NCBI RefSeq assembly: GCF_004349265.1
Contig: NZ_SMFL01000011.1
Span: 1-64,000, forward strand
Source: Dyadobacter psychrotolerans
Lineage (GTDB): Bacteria; Bacteroidota; Bacteroidia; Cytophagales; Spirosomataceae
Reading direction: 5' to 3'
Length of the DNA: 64,000 nucleotides
Positions 52,901-59,965 of this stretch are shown piece after piece (within the stretch, counting starts at the first letter, position 1; each line of letters begins with the position of its first letter). A program made the position numbers and the translations under genes. Below the pieces are notes generated by a model. It ran no database searches, was not told the origin of the DNA, and saw nothing but the letters and a program-made list of their open reading frames with translations.

Positions 52901-53241
52901 TTGTTTGCATCTTCTTCCAGGCTTATACTCAAATCTGTTCGGCCATTCACTTCAACTTCCGCCTTCTTGTAGCCGATATACGAAAATATAAGTACGGCAT
53001 TTGAAGGAACGTTGTTAAGTGTAAAGCTTCCATCGGCCTCCGTATTTGCTCCGCGCTGGGTTCCTTTTATCAGGATGTTTACCCCTGGCAAATTTTCTTT
53101 GTTCTTTTGATCGCTCACCGATCCTTTGATATTAATGCCCTGTCCGGAAGCGTGACCTAATCCGGTAAATAGCAAACTGCATATCAGCATCAGCTGACGT
53201 AACCTGATTTGCGGGAAATCTGGCAGTAATTTTTTTAACAT
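49996..53241 (-). CDS. SusC/RagA-family TonB-linked outer-membrane transporter
   Basis: A 1081-residue TonB-dependent channel. Signal peptide about 1-33 (GHASGQ). Carboxypeptidase-like domain about 36-115 (NIKGSVSDQKNKENLPGVNILIKGTQRGANTEADGSFTL). The SusC plug (about 115-240) contains VVGFGTQKKINIAGAVDQISGKQLEARPIANVMQGLQGISPGLNI and LIVIDGIPASDGFDLLRLNPSDIASFTVLRDAASAAIYGARAAFGVILITTKQG. The large barrel ends in LNIEF. It is the first gene of the SusC-SusD-phosphoesterase run; a TetR-type gene is divergent upstream. The 53242-53401 gap has a tandem repeat TTAAGGAATTG and a palindrome that may bind the regulator. Confidence 0.94.
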   Translation of the reverse strand: MLKKLLPDFPQIRLRQLMLICSLLFTGLGHASGQGINIKGSVSDQKNKENLPGVNILIKGTQRGANTEADGSFTLNNVPSNAVLIFSYIGYKKAEVEVNGRTDLSISLEEDANNLEETIIVGFGTQKKINIAGAVDQISGKQLEARPIANVMQGLQGISPGLNITYGGGQPGAVPAINIRGFTSINGGSPLIVIDGIPASDGFDLLRLNPSDIASFTVLRDAASAAIYGARAAFGVILITTKQGGTGRQSISYNTYFSWGKPTILPKPVTDPYIFSRVLETSTDNTPWDYVNYSDEYYKWAKERSDNPSLPDTRLDPSDPTKWAYMGNSDWYDYFFNKSGFSQKHSLTFSGGAKVNEMPIGYYLSADYTKENGLNKLAADYWNRYGLKARVNFSPLKWLKIDNNLSIYQTKKETPLASITDLYYLKPTDVAQNPDGTWANSAAGKLAAQLVDGGNNQENMFGLQNIMSGVATFFKGDLQINGDASFKKEMWNYSANSRKYKIGYGPADIREEGGNGYVTETKGDIKNNVINLYANYRKDFGIHSISLLGGYNQESYSYSTVTSRRDQLISSSLPYIGLTTGDMRITSGYKAYATRSFFGRINYTLNDRYILEFNGREDGSSRFPTLRRWGFFPSISGAWIASSEKFLAVLNPTVSTLKFRTSYGDLGNQNVEDFGYLQTLPTGLSSYLIDGTQRSIISNAPILRIDPNTYTWERVSTMNFGGDLGLLKNKILLTYDYFVRNTTGMLVPGEELPGVLGVTPPAQNSADLRTKGWEMSLAYHDSYSVGAKPLSFEAKLVLSDSKSKITKFKNEQGLFSSYRVGQDLGEIWGLESDGFFKDEKEIAELDESAIIPWGALEIKPGWPKYKDLNGDGKIEKGLTTKDPKDMKVIGNSTQRYRIGFNLSADWNGFDASVFLQGVLKSDYYPHHYLFWGPYQQPYANVYPWHLDYYRATADSDQDRAKHSASYIAAGLADANLNPQYPIMQSWLADANEGNGLDIPQTKYLLSGAYLRVKNVTLGYTLPSSLLRKANIQRFRIFVTGENIFEFSKIKKFIDPEAVNAGPSAWTYPFQRKMAVGLNIEF

Positions 53242-53356
53242 AAAATTTTTTTGGGTTAAGGTGGTAAATCACATCCTTAAAATGAAGATTCAAATTTCTT
53301 TCATTTTAAAATGCTGTACGTTAAGGAATTGTTAAGGAATTGTAAACATATATTAA

Positions 53357-53372
53357 TTGAACGTTCATTCAA
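53357..53372. promoter_or_regulatory. Putative TetR-family operator
   Basis: TTGAACGTTCATTCAA contains the perfect palindrome TGAACGTTCA (53358-53367). It sits in the shared promoter region between the SusC gene (minus) and the TetR-family gene (plus), the expected place of the regulator's own operator. Palindromes of this TGAACGTTCA type are common TetR-family sites. Binding is inferred. Confidence 0.55.
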
Positions 53373-53449
53373 AATATACTTAATAAATATTTCTTCGTGT
53401 TATGAGAAAATCTCCTAACTTGCTGAAAATATTTACAGTTGTTAACTCA

Positions 53450-54070
53450 ATGGGAAGGAAGAGTATTAAAGAAGCCAGGCAGAAGGAAATTATAAAGGTG
53501 TTTTACAAACTTGCCAAAAAAGAAGGTTTGGAAAATACTTCTATTGCCAAGATTGCCAAGGAGATGGATATTAATCCAAGCCTGATCATACATTATTTTC
53601 AAACAAGAGAAGATCTTACTTACGGACTCATCGATTATATCCTCGACAAATACCAGCTGATTTATAAGGTAAGTGATAAGAAACCGAAGGATTCCAAATC
53701 GGCACTGCTGGAAATAATCGACAATTTATTTTCAAAAAAGTGGAATACGCTTTTTGATGACGGTTTGTTTTACAGCTGTTATTCACTGACTTTCAGAGAA
53801 CCGAAGATCAGGGATATGTATAAAAAACTGCTGGATTCTCTGCGAAGTATTTTAAGCAGCCATATTGAGCAGTGCAGAATAGAAGGGTTACTGGATGTTG
53901 ACGATTCAGATTCTGTTGCGGATAATATTTTTGTGCTTGTAGACGGAGCCTATTTTTACCTCAGCCTTGTGGCTGATAAAAAAGAACATGAAGCAAAACT
54001 TGTAAAATATAAGGAACAGGCAATCGGCATGCTAAAAATGCAGGAAGAGATATTAGGCCTGGTCGGGTGA
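53450..54070 (+). CDS. TetR/AcrR-family transcriptional regulator
   Basis: A regulator of about 206 residues. The N-terminal helix-turn-helix is KEIIKVFYKLAKKEGLENTSIAKIAKEMDINPSLIIHYFQTREDLTYGLIDYIL. The ATG at 53450 (MGRKSIKEARQ) is the usual start for this group; an ATG at 53402 would add 16 residues. The C-terminal ligand domain is of ordinary TetR length and not recognised further. It is divergent from the SusC-SusD-phosphoesterase run, with a candidate operator between them, so it probably controls that locus. Its 3' end overlaps the next, opposite gene by 18 bp. Confidence 0.88.
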   Translation: MGRKSIKEARQKEIIKVFYKLAKKEGLENTSIAKIAKEMDINPSLIIHYFQTREDLTYGLIDYILDKYQLIYKVSDKKPKDSKSALLEIIDNLFSKKWNTLFDDGLFYSCYSLTFREPKIRDMYKKLLDSLRSILSSHIEQCRIEGLLDVDDSDSVADNIFVLVDGAYFYLSLVADKKEHEAKLVKYKEQAIGMLKMQEEILGLVG

Positions 54071-54313
54071 AGAAAAAAAGAAGCGTTTGGTAATTGCAAA
54101 AAGACCAATAATCAGCCAGATTACATTGACTGCCAGATTGGGTTTATCACCATAATAAGCTGAATCTGTGATGAGTCCGGCAGCTCCTAAAATATTGAGG
54201 AAGTGAAAACGGTAGCTGTTTGCTTTTAGCTTGCCTATACTCAGCAAAAAATATGCAAAAACATAAAATATAACCCCGAGCCAGCCCGCTACTTCAACTA
54301 TTTTTTCATCCAT
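54053..54313 (-). CDS. CBU_0592-like small membrane protein
   Basis: An 86-residue protein with three hydrophobic segments (VAGWLGVIFYVFAYFLLSIG, FHFLNILGAAGLITDSAYYG, NVIWLIIGLFAITKRFFF). The order and length match the CBU_0592-like domain proteins of unknown function. It overlaps the convergent TetR gene's end by 18 bp. It lies 44 bp downstream of the gene at 54358, on the same strand. Confidence 0.7.
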   Translation of the reverse strand: MDEKIVEVAGWLGVIFYVFAYFLLSIGKLKANSYRFHFLNILGAAGLITDSAYYGDKPNLAVNVIWLIIGLFAITKRFFFSSPDQA

Positions 54314-54357
54314 GGCTCGTTTTGATTAAGATTTGATGAAAGGAAGAAATCCTGTGA

Positions 54358-54840
54358 TCATTGAGCGATTTCAGATTTCTTCTTTTTACCAAAGGCATAA
54401 ACAATCCCAAAATGACTTTTTAAAACTCCGCTTTCAAAATCGTCTTTGACATAAGGATTCAATTCAAGCGCGAGCTGGATACGTCTGTTTTGAGGAAGCG
54501 GTGAAATACGTACACCTACATTTACTGAATATCCGTCCACAGTAATCAGGTCGGCCTTTGCATCTGCAATGCGGTATAAAGGATTAAGCCGAAGACCGCC
54601 GCCAATATACCACTGTACTACTTCTCCTCTTTTCAGATTGATCATTGGTAAAATATCAATGCTCAGACTGCTGAAAAGGGAATTTGTCTGCATCCGGGTA
54701 TCCAGCCAGATTGCATTTGTGGCATTGGTGCTTACTGTTAACAAATTACTCCATGGATAATATCCGACGGAAGCCTGAGCCAGGACTTTCTCCCGGCTAA
54801 TAATTGTAAACAGAACAAGCAGCAAAAATACTTTTTTCAT
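54358..54840 (-). CDS. Exported hypothetical protein, probable small outer-membrane barrel
   Basis: About 160 residues from the ATG at 54840 (MKKVFLLLVLFTIISREKVLAQ signal peptide); a start at 54870 adds ten residues. The mature part alternates hydrophobic and polar residues (WYIGGGLRLNPLYRI, YSVNVGVRISPLPQNRRIQLALELNPYV, LKSHFGIVYAFG), as in an eight-strand barrel, then ends with a basic tail. No named family recognised. It lies downstream of ffh on the same strand (45-bp gap). Confidence 0.65.
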   Translation of the reverse strand: MKKVFLLLVLFTIISREKVLAQASVGYYPWSNLLTVSTNATNAIWLDTRMQTNSLFSSLSIDILPMINLKRGEVVQWYIGGGLRLNPLYRIADAKADLITVDGYSVNVGVRISPLPQNRRIQLALELNPYVKDDFESGVLKSHFGIVYAFGKKKKSEIAQ

Positions 54841-54885
54841 TAATTTGTTGATAAAGACCATTGAGCCCATTGCGTCAATGACTGA

Positions 54886-56208
54886 TTAACGGCGTAATGC
54901 TTTTCCAAGCTTACCGGCAGCCTGCATGGTGTTCATTTTCTTCATCATTTTGCGCATTTCATCAAACTGTTTAATCAGATTGTTAACCTGCAAAATGGAT
55001 GTTCCGCTACCGGTGGCAATTCTTTTCTTACGGCTGCCATCAATAATATCCGGATTTTCCCTCTCTTTCTTAGTCATCGACTGAATGATCGCTTCGATGG
55101 GTTTGAACGACTCGTTGTCGATATCCATATCTTTCATGGCGTTACCCATTCCCGGGATCATGCCAATCAGATCTTTTACATTACCCATCTTTTTGATTTG
55201 CTGAAGCTGGCCCAGGAAGTCGTCAAAATCAAATTTATTCTGACGCATTTTGGCATTGATACGCTTGGCTTCATCTTCGTCGAAGGCCTGCTGCGCACGC
55301 TCAACAAGAGAAATGACGTCTCCCATACCCAGGATACGGCTTGCCATACGATCCGGGTAGAAGGAATCAAGGGCTTCCATTTTCTCTCCTGTACTGATAT
55401 ACTTGATCGGTTTGTCTACGATCTGACGGATTGAAAGCGCTGCTCCGCCCCGTGCATCACCGTCCAGTTTGGTGAGTACAACACCGTCAAAGTTCAGGCG
55501 TTCGTTAAAGGTTTTTGCGGTATTCACCGCATCCTGACCCGTCATCGAATCCACTACGAAAAGAATTTCCGAAGGATTAACCGCTGACTTGATGTCCTGC
55601 ACTTCCTGCATCATCACTTCGTCTACCGCTAAACGACCCGCGGTATCGATGATCACAATTTTCTTGCCGATTTTACGGGCATGAGCAATTGCATTTTTAG
55701 CAATCTCAACCGGATTCTTGTTTTCAAGCTCTGAGTAAACTTCTACTCCAACCTGTTCAGCAAGTACTTTAAGCTGTTCAATCGCAGCCGGGCGGTAAAC
55801 GTCACAAGCTGTCAAAAGTACTTGTCTGCCCTGTTTTTTAAGTAGATAAGCCAGTTTTCCCGTAAAGGTGGTTTTACCTGATCCCTGAAGACCAGCGATC
55901 AGAATTACAGCGGGATCACCTTTGATGTTGATGCCTTCTGCCTGGCCACCCATCAGTTCAGTCAGTTCTTCCTGAACGATTTTGACAAACATTTGTCCGG
56001 GCTCAACCGATATCAATATTTTACGGTCAAGTGCTTTTTCCCTGATCCGGTCGGTAATTTCTTTGGCAACCTTAAAGTTAACATCCGCGTCGACCAATGC
56101 TTTACGCACTTCCTTCGTTGTAGCGGCAACATTTATATCTGAAATTCTATCCTTTCCTTTTAATGTACGAAAGGCATTATTAAGCTTATCCTGTAAGTTT
56201 TCAAACAT
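54886..56208 (-). CDS. ffh: Signal recognition particle protein Ffh
   Basis: A 440-residue SRP GTPase that binds signal sequences and 4.5S RNA and delivers ribosomes to FtsY. N domain about 1-90; G domain with GLQGSGKTTFTGKLA, DVYRPAAIEQL, DTAGR, TKLDGDARGGAALS; methionine-rich M domain about 300-440 (QLQQIKKMGNVKDLIGMIPGMGNAM, and RIATGSG for RNA binding). Length matches the family. A minus-strand TACCTTTG box lies about 43 bp upstream. Confidence 0.97.
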   Translation of the reverse strand: MFENLQDKLNNAFRTLKGKDRISDINVAATTKEVRKALVDADVNFKVAKEITDRIREKALDRKILISVEPGQMFVKIVQEELTELMGGQAEGINIKGDPAVILIAGLQGSGKTTFTGKLAYLLKKQGRQVLLTACDVYRPAAIEQLKVLAEQVGVEVYSELENKNPVEIAKNAIAHARKIGKKIVIIDTAGRLAVDEVMMQEVQDIKSAVNPSEILFVVDSMTGQDAVNTAKTFNERLNFDGVVLTKLDGDARGGAALSIRQIVDKPIKYISTGEKMEALDSFYPDRMASRILGMGDVISLVERAQQAFDEDEAKRINAKMRQNKFDFDDFLGQLQQIKKMGNVKDLIGMIPGMGNAMKDMDIDNESFKPIEAIIQSMTKKERENPDIIDGSRKKRIATGSGTSILQVNNLIKQFDEMRKMMKKMNTMQAAGKLGKALRR

Positions 56209-56250
56209 GGAATGATATGTATGATTCTGAACCCTAATTGAAATAATTCA

Positions 56251-56258
56251 CAAAGGTA
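56251..56258 (-). promoter_or_regulatory. Candidate -7 box for ffh
   Basis: On the minus strand TACCTTTG matches TAnnTTTG exactly, 43 bp before the ffh start. Confidence 0.5.
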
Positions 56259-56334
56259 TAAATAAAATAAGGAGTACAGGAAACATGGCCCCTATACTCC
56301 TGCAATTATTAACTATATGTGGAGGTTTTAATAC

Positions 56335-57162
56335 CTATTGTTTAAGTGCAACACTCACTTCTGCAGGTTTTGGAGCCTGGATGCCATCCTGAGCGAATTG
56401 TCTGCTGATACCTTCATTGACATAATAAAAGGTATCCCAGTAATATTCGCTCGGTGTCCAGACCCGGACATCAAAAAAAATTGCATTTTCTGTAAGTTTT
56501 GTAACCAAAATATCGTGCTGAATATCTTTCAGCGCCGTTGGGCATGCATCGACCACACGCTGTACAGAAGCTCTGATTTTGTCGACACCATTATGAGATC
56601 CTGCCGCAAAAACCATATCTACACGAATTTTTCCTTTGCCGGAAATGTTTGTAACCGGTGATGTAGAAAGAGGGCCGTTTGGTAGAATAATGGTTTTGTT
56701 ATCAGGTGTTACCAGCACGGTATTGAAAATCTGAACACCTTCAACAATCCCGGTAAATCCCTGTGCATTAATCAGATCTCCTACGCGGTAAGGTCTGAAA
56801 ATTAAAATAAGAACACCTCCTGCAAAATTGGCAAGGCTTCCCTGCAGTGCCAGACCGACAGCCAGACCCGCTGCTCCAAGCACGGCAACAAAGGAAGAGG
56901 TTTCAATACCCACAATTCCTGCGATACTCAGCAAAAGCATCACATTTAATAAAACGGTAATCAGAGAATTCAGAAAAGGCTGAACGTCGCGATCTACCTT
57001 TCTTTTGTCCATTGCTGTTTGGACTAACGCAGTTACTTTACCGATCAGAAAACGGCCGATAATAAGTGCAACGATGGCTAGAATAATTTTACCACCATAT
57101 TGAGTAACTGCGGTGATAATCTGCGCTTTAATGACGTCGAAGTTGAAAGTTCCCTGGATCAT
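56335..57162 (-). CDS. mscS: MscS-family small-conductance mechanosensitive channel
   Basis: A 275-residue membrane channel, close to E. coli MscS in length. Three hydrophobic helices (about 20-110). The pore helix is rich in Gly and Ala (SSFVAVLGAAGLAVGLALQGSLANFAGGVLILIFRPYRVGD), the hallmark MscS motif. The cytoplasmic beta domain follows (GFTGIVEGVQIFNTVLVTPDNKTIILPNGPLSTSPVTNIS). It releases solutes upon hypo-osmotic shock. Neighbours are unrelated; it appears to be transcribed alone. Confidence 0.94.
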   Translation of the reverse strand: MIQGTFNFDVIKAQIITAVTQYGGKIILAIVALIIGRFLIGKVTALVQTAMDKRKVDRDVQPFLNSLITVLLNVMLLLSIAGIVGIETSSFVAVLGAAGLAVGLALQGSLANFAGGVLILIFRPYRVGDLINAQGFTGIVEGVQIFNTVLVTPDNKTIILPNGPLSTSPVTNISGKGKIRVDMVFAAGSHNGVDKIRASVQRVVDACPTALKDIQHDILVTKLTENAIFFDVRVWTPSEYYWDTFYYVNEGISRQFAQDGIQAPKPAEVSVALKQ

Positions 57163-57273
57163 AATGAGGATTTTATCGATTTAGACTGATAGTGTTGTAA
57201 ACGGTCACAGTATACAGCAAATCCTCAAAACTGTCCAGTTATTTTTGCTCCGAAGGATAAGGTTCTACAAAAC

Positions 57274-57318
57274 AAAAAGGATGAATCGCACTTATACTAA
57301 GCGATTCATCCTTTCTTA
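57274..57318 (-). terminator. Rho-independent terminator
   Basis: AAAGGATGAATCGC (57276-57289) and GCGATTCATCCTTT (57301-57314) are perfect arms of 14 bp. On the minus strand the stem is followed by a T-rich run (TTTTTGTTTT). It ends the small membrane protein gene at 57334. Confidence 0.9.
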
Positions 57319-57333
57319 AAAAACATTATATGA

Positions 57334-57660
57334 TTACCGGAACTTTGCGGCGATCCAGCGGAACATTTTCTTTTCCTTTTCCCAGAAAAACGAAAACTGT
57401 CCAAGCAAAAACCCGTAGATCAGGAGCAAGCTCTGATAGGTAGGGAAAATAAACAAAATGTATGTGATGGTCTTTAGCCACATTGGTGTGGCGTCGTCAT
57501 AACCTAAAAGATGAAAAAGGCCTTTTCTCAGCCAAACCACAGATGAACCTGATAAACTGAAAACAGCTAAAACAAGTAAAACTTGTCTGGTTGTTTCCAA
57601 TCCCCATTTTTCCTGCATTTTACCCAACCAGGGCTGTGCACTTTTTTCTCCGCTTTGCAT
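57334..57660 (-). CDS. DUF6787-like small membrane protein
   Basis: A 108-residue protein with two long hydrophobic segments (about 25-50 and 63-85). It begins LGKMQEKWGLETTRQVLLVLAVFSLSGSSVVWLRK and ends YGFLLGQFSFFWEKEKKMFRWIAAKF. The order (KWxxxxxxQVxLVxxxFxxxGS...GQFxFFxxxxKKM) resembles DUF6787 proteins of Bacteroidota, function unknown. It has a strong terminator and is separated by 125 bp from the SCO gene upstream. Confidence 0.6.
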   Translation of the reverse strand: MQSGEKSAQPWLGKMQEKWGLETTRQVLLVLAVFSLSGSSVVWLRKGLFHLLGYDDATPMWLKTITYILFIFPTYQSLLLIYGFLLGQFSFFWEKEKKMFRWIAAKFR

Positions 57661-57785
57661 ATTCTAATTAGCAGCTTTAAAATTTTTCACAAAGAAACAA
57701 CGCATATCGCAATTTTCCTTGATTTTAATGAATGTTTAATCATGACCTTTATCATTGGACGAATGTGCCCGGGTTATCCTGATTA

Positions 57786-58412
57786 TTATTCTTTTAATAG
57801 TATTTCGATATCTTTCATCAACTCTTTTGTGCCTTCGTCCGTTGTGCCGTCATACATTCCCCGAATTTGTTTATTTTTATCAACCAACACAAAGTGGCCG
57901 CTGTGAATATACCCACCTGCCTCGGAGGAATCTTCACGCGCACTGACCATATAATGTTTCTGCCCGATCTCATAAATCTTTTCACGATCGCCGGTTACAA
58001 ACTGCCACATCGTTCCGGTGACACCCAGATCTTTTGCATACGTACTCAAAATTGGTACCGTATCATGATCCGGATCAATGGTATGGGATAGGATTTTTAC
58101 TTCCGGATTATCCTGAAAAGCTTTGTAAACTTTCAGCAGGTTTCTTTTCATTGGCGGGCAAATGGTAGGGCAGGTTGTAAAGAAAAAATCTGCCACATAT
58201 ATTTTTCCATCAAAATCTTTGGCCGTCACCGTTTCTCCGTATTGGTTCTGAAAAGAAAAATCAGGAATGACCGGGTACACGGTTTCTTCGACTTCTTTTC
58301 CGTCAACGATCTTTTTGACGACATCGGAATCCCCAAGTATCGGTAATTTTTTAGACTGACAGCTGCTTAAAAACAGAAGTAGTAAAAACAGACATGATGT
58401 TATGTTTTTCAT
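57786..58412 (-). CDS. SCO1/SenC-family copper chaperone lipoprotein
   Basis: A 208-residue thioredoxin-fold lipoprotein (lipobox LSSC, Cys18). The copper site is visible: Cys81-P-T-I-Cys85 in FFFTTCPTICPPMKRNLLK, and a conserved His near 170 (YIHSGHFVLVDK). SCO proteins deliver Cu to the CuA centre of cytochrome oxidase or act as thiol reductants. It is the last gene of a minus-strand run with a CNGKC membrane protein, MbnP, an MbnH-like di-haem protein, a Cys-rich barrel and a small lipoprotein, all consistent with copper handling. Confidence 0.93.
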   Translation of the reverse strand: MKNITSCLFLLLLFLSSCQSKKLPILGDSDVVKKIVDGKEVEETVYPVIPDFSFQNQYGETVTAKDFDGKIYVADFFFTTCPTICPPMKRNLLKVYKAFQDNPEVKILSHTIDPDHDTVPILSTYAKDLGVTGTMWQFVTGDREKIYEIGQKHYMVSAREDSSEAGGYIHSGHFVLVDKNKQIRGMYDGTTDEGTKELMKDIEILLKE

Positions 58413-58415
58413 GAA

Positions 58416-58904
58416 TCATTTGTTTTTTTGAAGGAAAAGCCGGGCATCGCTGATACTTTTTTGCATTAAATCGCGTACGGTAATTATTTTTCCCGTTTGC
58501 TCCTTAATGTAAATTTCTGCTTGTTTTTTATCCAGTTTGGCAAGACTGTCCGCCCGGTACTGATGCATCCAGTTCATCATTTCCTTGTCTGCCTTTTCGA
58601 GTTGTATACTTAACTCGGCCGCCTGTATAATTTTAGCTTTTAGTGTCGGATCTGATTTTATAGCGCGCAGACTATCAGCAGCCTTTATCTCCGCAGAAAG
58701 TTGTTTTTTTAAACGCATCAAAGTTTCCGTCGCCGGCATAATACTGTCATGAATTGCCATGAGTTCTTTTGTTCGGTCGTCAGGAGCAGTCTCAGGAGAA
58801 TGATCGCTGTGGCCACCAGTTTCCGATTTTTCTGAGTCTTTTTTATCTGTACTGCATCCGGTCAGAAAAATGGCCAGGAATACAATTATTAAGTGCTTAT
58901 TCAT
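58416..58904 (-). CDS. Small helical lipoprotein (annotated elsewhere as viral A-type inclusion protein)
   Basis: A 162-residue lipoprotein (lipobox FLTGC, Cys17). A Ser/Asp/His-rich linker (GGHSDHSPETAPDD) is followed by long amphipathic helices (LMAIHDSIMPATETLMRLKKQLSAEIKAADSL, DKEMMNWMHQYRADSLAKLDKKQAEIYI). The two histidines in the linker and several methionines could bind metal, but this is speculation. It lies 3 bp upstream of the SCO gene, so the two are surely co-transcribed. Similar genes are found beside SCO genes in other Bacteroidota. Molecular role unknown. Confidence 0.75.
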   Translation of the reverse strand: MNKHLIIVFLAIFLTGCSTDKKDSEKSETGGHSDHSPETAPDDRTKELMAIHDSIMPATETLMRLKKQLSAEIKAADSLRAIKSDPTLKAKIIQAAELSIQLEKADKEMMNWMHQYRADSLAKLDKKQAEIYIKEQTGKIITVRDLMQKSISDARLFLQKNK

Positions 58905-59046
58905 AGAAATTTAATTTTTGATTTATAAGCCTCGTTAGTCAGAAGGCTTAAAGAAATCGGAACGAAGGTCACTATACGATCACATGCAAATTACTTCCAT
59001 GTAGGGTAGCAGAGGCTGTGATCTCAAAACCTGGTTAGATTTGAAT

Positions 59047-59955
59047 TTAAAACAAAAAGCCTAGTTGGATAAGCACCCGTTCCTTTGTGATTACATGTCC
59101 TGAGGAACTTTTCTGGGCGATTGGCTTTTGCCCGTTGATACCAAGCATCCACCGTTCTGTGAAAAGCGTGATTCCGGCTGCGCCATTTAACAAAGTTCCG
59201 CCGGTTTCTGTTAAAACTTCTCCCTTTTGAATTCCGTGTAAGGATTTTTCACCATAAACACCGAGACTGGGTGTCAAAGAAAAATTTCCAACCTTAAAAG
59301 ATCTGTAAAGATCGACGGTTCCAAAGGCTTGATTTCCAAAGCGATAATCCTGTGAATTTGTTGTGTTAAATTTTCCGGATACATTAGTCGCCAGTCCCCA
59401 CTGATCTCTATTGATTGTATAAAAGGCATTCAGAATAAAATCAACACTGCCTGTTCCCAGCTGGAAATTGGCGTTTGCAACCTGGACGGTATTGTTTTCA
59501 TCAAATTTAAATTTTCCGGTTGGTATCTTTAACCCCCCTCCGATCAACAGTGTATGATTGAATGCAGCAGCATTTTCTTTATCCATCAACGTATTGAGAA
59601 TATTGTAGTTGGCAAGAACCGTAACATCACCCAAACCGCTTTGCTTTTTTACATCAGCCGACGTGATTTGCCAGTCTACCCGAAACGGAACGAATGCCAT
59701 CACCTGAACACGTTTTATGGGAAAGAACCTTCCGTAAACTTCGGAAACTTTAAAGTGTTCTTCTGTTCGAAGCACCGGACTATCGGGGTGTGTCACAAAG
59801 TTGAGCCTTTGATATCTGATACCAACCAGGGACTTGTGCGACTGAGGCAAAAGGCCAAAGTAGGATCCGCTATTGGCACACCCGCAGATGTCGCAGGCCT
59901 GAGAAGAAATTGCTGAAAGTGAAAGCAGCAACAAATAGATATATCTTAAATTCAT
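59047..59955 (-). CDS. Outer-membrane beta-barrel protein with N-terminal CxxCxC motif
   Basis: A 302-residue protein. After a signal sequence (about 1-20, ISSQA), the mature end has Cys21-D-I-Cys24-G-Cys26, then SGSYFGLLPQSHKSLVGIRYQRLNF. The rest consists of about 12 amphipathic strands, ending in an aromatic Phe (LIQLGFLF), as in porin-like barrels. The Cys cluster at the membrane-entry end could bind copper. The gene lies 10 bp downstream of the di-haem peroxidase-like gene and upstream of the lipoprotein and SCO genes, so it may be the outer-membrane port of this system. No named family is certain. Confidence 0.72.
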   Translation of the reverse strand: MNLRYIYLLLLSLSAISSQACDICGCANSGSYFGLLPQSHKSLVGIRYQRLNFVTHPDSPVLRTEEHFKVSEVYGRFFPIKRVQVMAFVPFRVDWQITSADVKKQSGLGDVTVLANYNILNTLMDKENAAAFNHTLLIGGGLKIPTGKFKFDENNTVQVANANFQLGTGSVDFILNAFYTINRDQWGLATNVSGKFNTTNSQDYRFGNQAFGTVDLYRSFKVGNFSLTPSLGVYGEKSLHGIQKGEVLTETGGTLLNGAAGITLFTERWMLGINGQKPIAQKSSSGHVITKERVLIQLGFLF

Positions 59956-59965
59956 AATTTTTAAC

